Assembly (NCBI GenBank): GCA_036897095.1
Contig: JAYMSP010000326.1
Location: 1-57,722, forward strand
Length of the DNA stretch: 57,722 nt
From: Plantago elongata
Lineage: Eukaryota > Streptophyta > Magnoliopsida > Lamiales > Plantaginaceae
Reading direction: 5' to 3'
The notes under the pieces are model-generated. The model ran no database searches. It saw nothing but the letters and a program-made list of their open reading frames with translations, and had not been told where the DNA came from. The position numbers and the translations under genes are program-made. Below are positions 22,666 through 33,727 of this stretch, piece by piece (positions within the stretch are counted from its first letter, which is position 1; each line of letters starts with the position of its first letter).

Positions 22666-22860
22666 ACTGGACCCGTTGCACACAGGCCTGGTCATGGTTA
22701 CCATGTTGTGATCACGTGGATGGAACATTTTGACTGGCCACTTGTCTCCGCCACCAACTCCCACCGTGCCACCGCACTCTCTGCCGACTCAATCACTGCA
22801 TGCACCATATATAGTATTTATTAATGTTGCTACCTAACTACCTTACCTAGCTTCCCTATG
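22666..22860 (+). promoter_or_regulatory. Promoter-like segment without an assigned gene
   Basis: A GC-richer island carries GATCACGTGGATGG (G-box/ABRE core CACGTGG, about 22711-22724), RY-like GCATGCACC and a TATA box (CCATATATAGTATTTATT, about 22806-22823). No protein exon is found downstream. It could drive a non-coding transcript, or be the relic of a lost gene. Confidence 0.35.
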
Positions 22861-22959
22861 GAGCTTCAACTAGAACAATACATGCACTTGGCAATTTGCA
22901 ATTGTCCGTACAATTTAACTCAACATGGTTATATAATTTATTTATTTTTAAATAGTAAA

Positions 22960-23205
22960 AATTGATTCGAACGGAGACATAAAGTGATTCAGTGGAATGA
23001 AGCTGAAGTGGTAAGTAGGAGGTGCACAGTTCAGTTCGATCCCTAATGGAGATATAAGGTGGTTTAGGAGGTAACAATTGTTGATATATGTATAAAGTAG
23101 TTCTAATCTTAGTCGTTTAAAAAAAAATAAAAGTGAATCGAATATATGATCTATAAATTGAAGGTGAAGTGCATTACCAATTAAATTCAATTTCGTTATT
23201 AACAT
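22960..23205 (-). repeat. SINE-like repeats, two adjacent copies
   Basis: 23110-23200 reads on the minus strand AACGAAATTGAATTTAATTG, GGTAATGCACTTCACCTTCA and ATTCGATTCAC, ending in T-rich/GTTTAAACGACT-type sequence. This is family 1. 22965-23050 (GTTCAGTTCGATCCCTAATG, ATAAAGTGATTCAGTGGAAT) resembles the second family at 21985-22092. Confidence 0.5.
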
Positions 23206-25296
23206 TCTCATATAATTATATACTGCAAACCACGTAAACAAATTAAATCCAGCGCTAATCCAACCTCCGAACCTTTTTTTAATTTCTCTTTTTACTTACC
23301 AAATTCAAAATATATATTATTTAAAGGCGTGTGAGTTTCTCGAATATAATAACTAAGCTTTGAACGTAGTATTATAATTGTTGTAATTTCAACTATTATA
23401 ATTTTGAATTACAAGTATCGTAATTTTCAATTTGAAGTATTATTTTTTCGTAATATTGTATTTTAAATAAAATAATGTAATTTTTTTATAATTAATTATT
23501 TATATTTATAATAACTTCAAGAATAAAGTTTAAAAGGAAGTGAGAAAGAAAATGAAATGAATAATTAAGTTTGAAAGAAATGTTAAAATAAAATGTATTT
23601 TAGCCTCATTGTTGGAGTAGTGAATTGTGTAGAGTTGCAAAGTAAATTGCACTGAGTGAAATACTAACATGGCAGAGATTTTGAGAGTGAGTGAGTTGTA
23701 ACTAATGGATATGGTATTACAATCTACTTTGTAACTTCACTTAAATAGTGGACTTTCTTCTTTCAATATGAGCCATTCGATTACAACCCAGCAACGGTTC
23801 TTGAACGCACAAAGTGATCTTTTACGAATTAATCTTCCCATAAACGAACTATTCCTTCATCCCTTAAGCACTAATAGTAGGAAAAAGTTTTTGCAAGAGA
23901 TGGTCCAAGCAACCGACTCTACTCAACATTTTATTCTTTACTTGTTAAACCTTAAAAAAAAAAACTACCATCTAACTTGGAAAACGATAAAATGTCCAAT
24001 AGTACACGCTACTTCATCTAACAAGAGTTTAGAGGTTTACAATCTGGTCTTTTTTTCTTTAAACGGTTAAAAGTTATATTAATAAGAATCAAGAGCATAA
24101 GTAATGATCTCAACCGAATAATTACAAAAGAAATAGAAACACATCATCCAAATCATAGCACAAATTTTAAGATGCATCACTCGAAATATCTAAATCAAAT
24201 ACAACCATTAAAGTTGAAGAACTATCTAAATCAAATACAATCTTCCCACGAACTCCAAATTTAAACATCAAAAATTGCTCAAACAATATCCAGCATCTGA
24301 TGGTGGTTGATTTATTTTTTTGATCTCCAATTTTTTTTTGATTGCATTGACGGATCTTAAGGAATAAACAAGACCAATTACAAAGATGAGTTCCAAAACC
24401 AAACCATCTCGAATCACAAATTGAAAATTGAATATGGGGCAGAAGGGAAGGATAAAAAGAATTCGATGGATCCATTAAATGTAATAGTTCCACCACTCCA
24501 TCACATTCAATTCAGTGACATAACGATGCGTCGTTGAGAAGGGAGGATAATTTTAGCGATAATTTTAATTAGTATTAACACTTACTATCCTGATAGTGGC
24601 CCATGAATTCCAATTCTTTTGATGAAGGATAGATCATGTCAAGTGAATAACATGCGCGCTTATAAAAGTAAGAAAGAACATTGATTAATTAACTACCATA
24701 CACAACGCTAATTTATTTAATTTGTGACTCACTCAAAGCTGATCACCAAATACCGAAAGGTCATGAATCTAGTCTAGTACTGTTAATCAATTAAAATAAA
24801 ATCTAAAGAAGAGTAAATGCGACATAAATGCCCCACCTCACGATCATCCTCCTTTTCCTTGCCTTGTAATACTCAGCTCACGATTCGGTCATGTTTGCAT
24901 TCTCGAGTAGGTACGTAGTAATAATTTTACTCAATATTGGAGTACTCAATGCAGTGTCAATCTCAAATTTCTCCTCCCTTTTTGTATAATTTCAATTGCA
25001 ATTTACCATATCTTAAATACTCCCATTTCCCACCGTCCCGTCTTTATCTTCACGTAAATTAAAAAATAAAAGTTAAGAAAAATACGATTAAAGTAGAAAA
25101 ACGAATAACTAAAATACAACAAATATTGACTCGAGTATGAGATGCGTTTTTCATTTAATAGACAGAAAAATGAAGTTAAGACGTATGAAACTGAATACGA
25201 GATAAAAACTAGACTAAGGAATTTTATGTTATCAACTATTTATTGACTCTCTCATGAATTGTTTAATCTATCTCATTCTTGTATTTATTTATTTAT
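23206..25296. other. Long AT-rich intergenic region
   Basis: No gene or RNA is recognised. A 330-bp open frame on the minus strand (24167-24496) has no family match I can defend. Near 24190-24240 the words ATCTAAATCAAATACAA repeat twice. Confidence 0.45.
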
Positions 25297-25380
25297 TTTT
25301 GAAACGATTATGGATGAGTCGAACCCCCAACATATTAATTGAAGGTGAAGTGTCTTACTAACTGAGCTGCGCTTCGTTGT
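25297..25380 (-). repeat. SINE-like repeat, minus-strand copy
   Basis: On the minus strand: AACGAAGCGCAGCTCAGTTA, GTAAGACACTTCACCTTCAA, then GGGGGTTCGACTC, then AATCGTTTCAAAAAT. The AGCTCAGTTAGTAAGA and GGGTTCGACTC words are good matches to tRNA A and B boxes. This is the best-preserved promoter pair of the family. Confidence 0.65.
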
Positions 25381-25559
25381 TCATTCTTGTACTTATTAAA
25401 TTGACAATTTGAATGTAAATTTTAATAGAAATGTACAATAGTGTAGGAAGTATATTTTAAATTTATTTAGAGAATGAGAAGTTTGAATTATAACGTATTA
25501 AAATTTAATAATAGGTATACATTAATTATTAACTGCAGTAACTAACCTAACTAACCAAA

Positions 25560-25790
25560 TCAGCCCATAGTGATAGAAGCAATCGGCGCCGCAAGTAGGG
25601 CAGGCAGGCAGGCAGGCAGTTGGAAAACGGTTGACTTAATTTGGCGGGAGTAATAATCCGATCTTCCCGCCATATTATTAACTCATAATATTGGGACATT
25701 TGGGCCCACAAATTGGCCCTTTGTCTGTGTCGTGATTACTACGTTGTTTGCTTTACACAACTTTTGTGCCCAATCCTATGATACCTCCAT
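25560..25790. promoter_or_regulatory. Orphan promoter-like cluster with paired E2F-type sites
   Basis: Contains (GGCA)5 at about 25599-25619, a W-box-like GGTTGACTTA, then TTGGCGGGAG (about 25641) and, in the opposite orientation, CTTCCCGCCA (about 25663). GGGCCCACA and TTGGCCCTTT (site-II-like TGGGCC words) follow. E2F consensus TTSSCGC plus site-II motifs are typical of plant cell-cycle and growth promoters. No such gene is found on either side; the right side is cut by the element at 25804. Confidence 0.4.
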
Positions 25791-25803
25791 ACTATATTCA
25801 CAA

Positions 25804-26899
25804 GGGTGAATTTAGTTCGTTCCCCAAATAAAATTCGTGATAACATATTAGTCCTTCACATTTGATCAACATTTGAATCGAAAATTCATATTTTCCATTA
25901 ATCGGAAAGAAATTACATTTCCACGTGGAATTTCATTCAAATTTTACATATTAACCCTTATAAAGTTCATAAAATTTCAAAATTCACCCGAATTAATTTT
26001 ACTCTCTCATTTTCATCTTCTTCATCATCAAACTTTTTAGCCTAAACTATTCTTCACCCTCTTCATCACCAAAACATATTTCTTTTTATATTTTAACACC
26101 TCAACACGAATTTTGTTGATTTTTCTTGGTCATAAAATATTTATTGAGTTCCCAAATTCTCCTTCCTCTTTAACACTAAATTCTATAAAAAAAAATCTTT
26201 ATTTCACCATTAATGGAGATTGAAGCTCTATTAATGGAGTTTTTAAACTTCTTGATTGAGATTAGAGTCCTAATCGAGCACAAATGAAGGCTAATTTGAA
26301 CTCTATTGGTGAGCTCCATTAATGGAGCTCCAACAACTCCATTAAACGAGTTGTTTCGAGCTACATAATGGAGCAATTCGAGCTCCCAAGCTCCATAAAA
26401 AATGGAGCTGGAGTTGTTCCATTACTGGAGGTGAGCTTTATTTTTATGGAATGGAGCTTGAGTTGCTCAAATGGAGCTTCTTGAAACATTTTTAATGGAG
26501 CTTCGGAAAATGTAAAGAAGGAAGAAATAATGAGAGGGTAATTTTAGAAGGAAGAAGATTGAAAGGGCATAATTGCAATTCGATTTTGGCTGAAATTGAA
26601 TAGGAAAAAATATATATGGGTTGATTTGAAATCATAAGAAACTTTAGGATATAAATTGCTTGTAAATTAAAATTAAAGGGGTCAATTGCAATTTTCTCTT
26701 TTTAAATCTAAATTTGAAATATGTAAAATCATTTAAATTATTCTCCATGTAGGTATTTATTAGCCACGTAGGAGTGAAGAGTTGACTTTTAGACTAATAT
26801 GTTATTGATTTATGAAACTTGTCCTATGACGTGATTGTTGAAATGTGGGGGACTTTCATAATGGGGTCTTTATTTGGGAGACCGGCGGTAAATTTTCCC
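25804..26899. mobile_element. 1.1-kb non-autonomous DNA transposon with long imperfect TIRs
   Basis: Left end GGGTGAATTTAGTTCG...CCCCAAATAAA; right end (reverse complement) GGGAAAATTTACCGCCG...CCCAAATAAAG. The inverted similarity continues inward over about 150 bp (ATAACATATTAGTC, CCACGTGG/CTACGTGG, ATTTTACATAT). Flanks carry an 8-bp near-perfect duplication, ATTCACAA (25796-25803) and ATTCATAA (26900-26907), which suits hAT; 9-bp MULE-type duplication cannot be excluded. The interior has no transposase but many repeats of AATGGAGCTT (26205-26510). Confidence 0.65.
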
Positions 26900-26934
26900 A
26901 TTCATAATAATTACTATATACACTAATAATTACT

Positions 26935-27229
26935 CTTTTCGATCTTTTTAAAACTTCTTAACCGCTAACTGCTTTTTTGAATAAGAAAATATGAATAAAT
27001 AGATAGTTTGTAAGAGGTATTATATTGGTTTAGTTGTAATTGGATGGAAAATTATGACAAAGATTGAATAAAGTGATGATAAAGTAGAAAATAAAAATAA
27101 TAAAGTAATTGTTAGTGGAAATAAAAAAAATCATTTTTGGGGTTAGAGTTTTTTAACATAACTAAAAAAGAGAAAATTATATAAAAGAAAAACGTTATGA
27201 AGTTATTAATAGAACGAAGTGAGTATATT
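26935..27229. mobile_element. Stowaway-like MITE
   Basis: Left end TACTCTTTTCGATCTTTTTA; right end GAACGAAGTGAGTATA, whose reverse complement is TATACTCACTTCGTTC. It therefore has TACTC...CGATC/CGTTC inverted ends, with about 290 bp of AT-rich filler. Confidence 0.5.
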
Positions 27230-27990
27230 ATGTACCCACGTACCCCCTTTTGGAAAAAAGTGGAAAATTGGAATTTGAAAATGGGTAGCATACCCTTTGA
27301 AGAGGTGAAGAGGCGCTAAAATAGAGAATTTGAAATAGTGGCTGCCTGGTACTAGCTAGCTACTGTGTGGGTGGTATATGTTGTAAATGGTAATGGTGTG
27401 AAATTAAAACTAAAAATTAAAGTGGTTTTTTATGTTTATTACATTCCACGTGGACGACAACTCATCACAAAGCTATTGGTGTCTAATTCGTTTGGCCATC
27501 TTTTTCTGCGTAACGCCAATTCCTTCTCTGATTTCAGGATCTTCCCATCATAGTGCTTTTTCACCTGTCCCTAACTCTGTCCCTTCCCTATTCAATGTCA
27601 CGTCACCCACAAATCATTTCTAATTCCGAAAACACTTAAAATTCAATTTAAAATGTTACCAAACATTTTCATAGTTAAGCGTAATTATAGCTAGAAAGTA
27701 ACTGTAAATTAAAATAACGTGTGATTCATATATTCAAATAATTACAAATTAATGTAACTTTTAAAAACTTTTTACACTTTAATAATACATGAAAACTTTC
27801 TATAAATTAATATTTAGTAAATTTGAAATAAAATACATTATAATTGATAAAATTTATCCATATTTATAAAAAACTAAATCAAAACACGTTCGCATGTCAG
27901 TTGAAACAAATTAAACAATCATCTGCTAATTTATACTAGCATATGCTAATTTATACAATCATCATCATTAAAGTAATCAACCTTTTAGGT
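27230..27990. other. Intergenic, no gene seen
   Basis: Short open frames near 27365-27620 show no family signature. Confidence 0.4.
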
Positions 27991-28460
27991 TTCTATATTT
28001 TCATTGTCATATTTTTTTACTAATTAATATGATGCTAATTTTATTTTACATGATTATATTATATGATGATTATGTGTAATGTTAAGTTTTAATGTAAACT
28101 AATATGATGATTGTTAATGCTAATATAATATTTGTTTCACATTTGATGCTTGCATTATACAATGCTTGTAAAGTTATGTTAAAAGATGATTGCAATACTA
28201 ATATGATGCTTGTTTCAAATTGATGATGCTTGTAATATAATGCTAAATGATGCTTGAAATTAAATTTGGAAGAAAGGTGTTTTGAGATGATGATAAACGT
28301 TAAAGTTTTATAGAAATACTTTAAAATTTTGATTAAAGATGTTACAACATTGAAAGAATGATGCTTGTAGCATTGGACAAAAAAAAAAATGCTTGAAGAT
28401 AGATCGAAATAAATTAGAAAAAAATAATTTAGCTGGATGATGCTTGATTATTTTGATGAT
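27991..28460. repeat. Degenerate GATGCTTG repeat cluster
   Basis: ATGATGCTTG or close variants (GATGATTG, GATGCTAA) occur about ten times in 450 bp, spaced 20-60 bp apart, in AT-rich DNA. It looks like a decayed minisatellite. Confidence 0.5.
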
Positions 28461-28679
28461 GATTACATAATATTACTCTATTATTTATTCTAACGTAATT
28501 AAATTTAAACAGAATCAATTAGTTAATTGTAGATTTATTTTAATCATTAAATATACTATTTTTAGTATTTAATTTGAGGATATATTTGCAATTGAATATG
28601 TAAACACTAATTTGTAAGAAGTTTTTTATGTATCACTAAAGTGTAGGAAAGATTGTAATTGTCTCATACATATTTTATA

Positions 28680-28775
28680 GCCAAGGTGACAAGCTGAGAC
28701 ACCTGTAACCAAGAGGTTACGGGTTCTATCCGAAATGGATGATGTTTGTCTTCGATATAAAAATTTATCGAATAT
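28680..28775 (+). repeat. tRNA-like repeat fragment
   Basis: GACAAGCTGAGACACCTGTA is followed by AAGAGGTTACGGGTTCTATC, giving an A-box-like and a B-box-like (GGGTTCTATCC) word about 30 bp apart, then AAATGGATGATG and a TTCGATATAAAAATTTATCG tail. No acceptor stem can be paired, so this is not called a tRNA gene. Confidence 0.4.
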
Positions 28776-30216
28776 ATAAATATTTATTCGACTTCATATT
28801 ATAATTGTAATATCATTTGTCACAATATACATAAATTGTATATTTCACTTTGCAATATGCTCACAGATCATCAATAGCAACTTTTGACATATTGTGCGGA
28901 AGAAAACATGTCTTTATTCGTTTTCAAGTTAAATATACTCACTATCCGTATACGCTACACTCTATACTCAATTTTAATGAAACAGTAACCAAGTTTTCAC
29001 CAGAAGAAGAATGTTAATGAAGTTATAGATGTGCTTAGTAAGACGAGGTTTTAAATTTTTGTTTATATGTCAAATGCTTACACGTAAGTTGTAACCCGGG
29101 TTGAAATTATGTACGTAATCTATTTACTAACTTGTTAATGTTCGTTCGAAATGCAAAATATGAATAAAAGATATTCTGCATAATTGTACAATTGCACTCA
29201 AAACTCTCCTATGACTCTTAGTGAATAGTGTTGTTTCAAACATAAAAGGCTTCGAATTAGAATACCAGCTCAGCCTAGTAGGCACTCTTACGAATTTTTG
29301 ACGTATATAAAGGATCATATGATAACCATATACACTCGATCATATTCAAAAGTGATGTTATCATATTCATATTCTTCAAATTGTTCGACGAGCTATTATC
29401 CACACATGATATTCTTCAAGTGTGATTGTTCCTCATGGTTGATTAGAAATATTAAGGCCAAGTATTCAAATTCAAGTGGAGGGAGATGAGTCATGATGAT
29501 GATATATGATCAGTTAGAACATTGAAATTTAATTTTAAATATTTTAAAGTTGTTTTTATTAAGAAATGCAATTTTTTATAGTCATGGTGGTGTGCACTTT
29601 TCTCGAATAATAAAGATAAAGCTACTTGAATTAATTAAATTGTGGCACACCCTGATTTCGAGGCTTGGCTATGTTCCGGACGGTTTCTCGTTTGTAATTT
29701 TGGTGAACACTTTAGTTTTGGGTTTAGATCTATAGTTTTGGTTTGGATATTGTGATTCGGATGGTACTTTTTACTCAGTAATATCTTATGTTTGTGTCCT
29801 TTTAATAATAATAGTTAATGGATTAAAAAAAAACCAGTTAGTTGATATTGTTCCATGCAAGACAAAGAGCTATCCATATCTTAGATTTTGTTGTCACACA
29901 CCACAAAGTTCCGTTTTATTCTCTCTTTTATACGTAAAGATTTGATAAAATCAATGGAGCTGAGCTGATATTGGCACCAACTTATATACATATGCACCTT
30001 ATCCGTCTAGGAACATTGGAGGGTAGTATGAGGGGATAGGATGGGACCAAAAATATAAAATAAATGACGAGATGACTCAGATAATTGGACTATTTCTTCA
30101 TAAGATCTCAATTACCTTGTTTACGGTGCGGAGTGTGAGTTGGTTGGACTCTTTTACGATTAATCTTATATCCTGTATGACAACATACAATAAATATAAA
30201 ATTTAACATATTTATA
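28776..30216. other. Intergenic, no gene seen
   Basis: Several short open frames (29127-29735) lack homology cues. No RNA gene is recognised. Confidence 0.4.
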
Positions 30217-30440
30217 TCGTCAAGGCAATAAGACAATCGCCCTACCGCCTTATGAATATTTAAATTATAAAAATATAAATATCAGTAAAAAAAATTAAAT
30301 TTACCTTCTAAAATATTTTTAAAAATAAAATAATATTTTTTTTAAATACTTATTTTTTTATTTTAGTATTTTAAAATTTAACGGAATAAATATGTTAATT
30401 TTTTATTTAGTCTGTTGTCAAGTAGGACGAAAGCCTGATC
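30217..30440. mobile_element. Single-arm copy of the 46.75-kb hairpin element
   Basis: Shares AATCGCCCTACCGCCTTATG, TTCTAAAATATTTTTAAAAA and AACGGAATAAATAT with the arm at 46960-47170. It also keeps part of the loop (ATCGTCAAGG) but lacks the opposite arm, so it is a half-element. Confidence 0.6.
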
Positions 30441-31429
30441 GACCATGAAAAAGATTAAGCTTAGTATAATAATCTCCTAGACAATCAGTTTGCGCTCCAA
30501 TAGTTGATTTTGAACTTTAATTTGATTGAGTAAGATTTAAGAGTGCATGCGTGAGTAAGAAAGTATGAATGGGATAGCATCATTGCAAAGATGGTCTATA
30601 TTGTGTGTTTAAGTGAATAACTTCATTATATAATTATACTTGCATTACAGTAATTGTTTCCGAACCCGATTCAAAAAATGAAATACATATTGAAATGACC
30701 CGACATGAATTGAAACGCCCTGAACCCGATCTCAATGTCCCTACTGTCTGGTCAACTTCCAAACCTTAATACACTTTATCAAAATTTGAACTGCTACATA
30801 TACGCCAATCATAAACTAAAATAAATAATAATGTTTCTTATCTTATAAAGTAGTTCAGGTTTGGTTTCAAATTTCACGTGGCATGAATTTCCAGAAGTGG
30901 GCAGGCCATGGGTTGGTGTGTGATCATTTTATAGGCCAACAAAAACGTATTGCACAACCCAAAGTCCCAAAGACACCTACACCTGCCTATTATATTTATA
31001 CATATATATATTGCTTGCCTTCCAAGTTCGGCAATATATTTTAATTTTACATCCTCTTCGGAGCTACGAACTAGGAAGTAGTGTACTACTTAAGTTATAT
31101 ATTTCCGTTATACTATATCTAAAAAGGGGCTCTTGTTCTAAATAATTTTCACATGTAGTTTAGAATAATGTACATGCTTATAATTACTTGTTTATATACA
31201 ATTGTGTAAATCACGAGACCTTAATTACTTGTTCAACATTATTTGAAGACAATATAGCATATAGACTGGTAGTTAGGTACTATAGTTGATTACTACCATA
31301 ATTTACGTTTTACATGACCAATGATTTTAATTACCATAAGCACAAAAAATGATGTCATATACATCACTATGATAGTGAAGAACTGAAGATCATCAATCAA
31401 ATTCTAGAATGGTAATTTTGACACCAATA
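30441..31429. other. Intergenic; promoter-like words near 30.88-31.02 kb
   Basis: CACGTGGCATG (about 30875) and TATATTTATACATATATA (about 30990-31010) could form a promoter, but no coding exon follows. 30655-30735 has ACCCGA-type words (AATGACCCGAC) like those in the 13.7-kb hairpin. Confidence 0.35.
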
Positions 31430-31590
31430 GGGTTATGTTATATTCAACCGAAAGTTATTAAACTGGACTGAATTTAATTAAACTGAATTTAACTAAACTG
31501 AACTGAAGTGTAATATAAATTATAATTAATTAAAATTGAACTAAATTAAATTTGATAGAGTATGAATGAATTAAAGAGGTACACCGCTCC
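31430..31590. mobile_element. Half copy of the AACTGAACTGAA MITE family
   Basis: Begins GGTTATGTTATATTC and contains ACTAAACTGAACTGAAGTG. Same family as 32477-32743. Confidence 0.5.
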
Positions 31591-32476
31591 TAACCTAACA
31601 CATGCGCGCAAAAAGAAAAATTCATGATGAAAATGAAATGGTACTATGTTTTAGTACCACAATACATTATTATGGCTCTGCCCACACCAAATAACCTCGT
31701 GAAGCATGCATGCGTTCATGCCAGAGACTACTAGCTGTTGTATTGTATATAGTCCCATGAGCTACCAACATGGGCTGGTGATAATTAAAGATTTGCTTGC
31801 TTGTATTGCAATTTAGCTACCTATTTAATGCACAAAAACAGTACGTACGTACCAATTTGTTTCATTTTATTTTTATTACACGGCACTTGCTAGAATTTAT
31901 GTCATACCTAACATTCAAGTTTAATTTATTTTTTAAACATTAAAAATGCTCAAACCTAACAATTTATTAATTCGTGCCGGTTCATGTTTAAGATGGACAA
32001 CATCATATTAGTGTAACATGTACAATTGAAGTTATATGCACCATTTTAATTCTAAAGATTTTAATCGATTAGTGATTGAATTGTAATAATTTATTGCGAA
32101 AAATAGCCAACTTAGCCTAGCCTTATATATAGTGAGACACACACAGCTAGCTGTAATCTTGAAAAATTGTCATAAGTTGGTTGAAGGAAAATAATTTTTC
32201 AACTACTTTTACTAGCAGTGTGTTAAATGTGGCTAATTAACTCATATGTTTCCAGTCACAAACCATGGCAACGACGAGTTCCACGTATCCAATGTTAAGC
32301 TGTTTAATTTCCTAGAGTACTTTGCAAGGCCTTTTTAATTATCTAGTTAATTAATGTATCGGTCATGAGTTTGAACTAATGCACGTAATTTCAATTTCGT
32401 TTATTTACATAAATGCCATTTCATTTTGTATTCAATTCTATCTTCGATTAGGCACTGGAATGGTTTTGTTGAATTA
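31591..32476. other. Intergenic, no gene seen
   Basis: AT-rich. A small hairpin occurs at about 31752-31777 (CCCATG...CATGGG). TTATATATAGTGAGACAC near 32123 is TATA-like without a following ORF. Confidence 0.4.
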
Positions 32477-32743
32477 GTTGTGTTCTTTTTAACTGAGATT
32501 TACTGAACTGGATTGAATTGAAATAAGGTATAAATCATAATTAAATCGAGTTGAAATGAACTGCACTGAACTGAACTGAAGTGATTTAAGAACACATCCT
32601 AAAGATGTGTTCTCTTCAACTGTTAGGCTGTGTTCTTAAATCACTTCAGTTAACTTCAGTCAGTTCAGCTCAACTCGACTTAGTTATAATTTATGTCTTA
32701 CTTCAGTTCAGTTTAGTTAATCTCAGTTGAAGAGAACACAACC
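32477..32743. mobile_element. Complete Tourist-like hairpin MITE
   Basis: Near-perfect inverted arms: left GTTGTGTTCTTTTTAACTGA, right (reverse complement) GGTTGTGTTCTCTTCAACTG, continuing with AGATTTACTGAACTGG. Flanked by TTA on both sides (32474-32476 and 32744-32746), as expected for PIF/Harbinger-derived MITEs. The centre holds GAACACATCC and AGATGTGTTC, a smaller nested palindrome. Confidence 0.75.
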
Positions 32744-33641
32744 TTAATCATTCTCTTTTATCTAAAAGAAATCGAACAACAAGCAAATCTTTCGACAAGA
32801 TCAGGAAGTAATTTCCTAAATACAATGGAATTTAGGAATTCTCTTCCCTATATCCAATAAATTTCTTTTGCAAGAATGGACTTTTATCACACTAGTATAT
32901 GTATGCACGTTATACGTCCAAAAAATTAAAATTAATGCCGAAAGTACAAAATCAGTTAATTATATTTTATTAGATTTATCTAGGTCTATAGAATAAAAAG
33001 TGAAAGTTATAAAATATTACTTTTTCATTTGTCAAATTTTAACGAAGTAACTACGTTAGAAAGTTAATCATGGTCAATAATTCCTTATTAAATATATGCC
33101 TATTACAATAAATAATTATCCATAACTATTGAAGAATTTCATTTTAGATTTATTTATTAAATATAAACCACCACTAAATATAGATAGATTCATTTTTGTT
33201 AATTTGGTCACTTTCTCAATCATTAGTTAAAATTAAAAGGATAAATATAGGAAGAAGTTTTTTTTGTGTAATAAATGCTCCACACTAATTTTCTTTTTGA
33301 ATAATAGAGATATCAAATCTCACGTTAGTTACCGAAATACCACGGTTAGAAAAAAAGACTTAAAAAATACTACTAGTACTAATATCTTCCATGCTCGACT
33401 TCACTTTGAGGGTTGACTGTTGAGTAACGTATCACTCATTACGCGTATAAAAAATGTATCACGCCTTAACATTACAATTATAAAACTTATCATAATATAT
33501 AAAAATTTAATGTTGGTATATTCTTTTATGTGATAAATACTTGGTGGCTCTTGGTGCTCAATTTTTCCTTATTCGATTTCTTAAATTAATCTTATACATT
33601 TTAATTCCGAATCCTCAATTACATAATTACGGTAAAATCAA
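32744..33641. other. Intergenic, no gene seen
   Basis: AT-rich DNA without supported features. Confidence 0.4.
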
Positions 33642-33727
33642 ACAACGAAATACAACTTAGTTGATAAGATGCTTCACCTCCAATTAATAGGTCGGGGTTC
33701 AAATCACTGTTTAACTGTTTAAAAAGA
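33642..33727 (+). repeat. SINE-like repeat, reference copy
   Basis: AACGAAATACAACTTAGTTG, ATAAGATGCTTCACCTCCAA, TAGGTCGGGGTTCAAATCAC and TTTAACTGTTTAAAAAG. Box-A-like and box-B-like words are about 35 bp apart, followed by a short A-rich end. Confidence 0.6.

Noticed and set aside
24167..24496. 109-codon open frame on the minus strand
   Set aside because: One other frame briefly resembles a membrane helix of a channel protein, but no motif follows and the frame breaks. Not enough for a gene or pseudogene call.
29550..29735. Frame containing LGYVPDGFSFVILVN, faintly like a pentatricopeptide repeat
   Set aside because: Only one partial match, no tandem 35-residue repeat.
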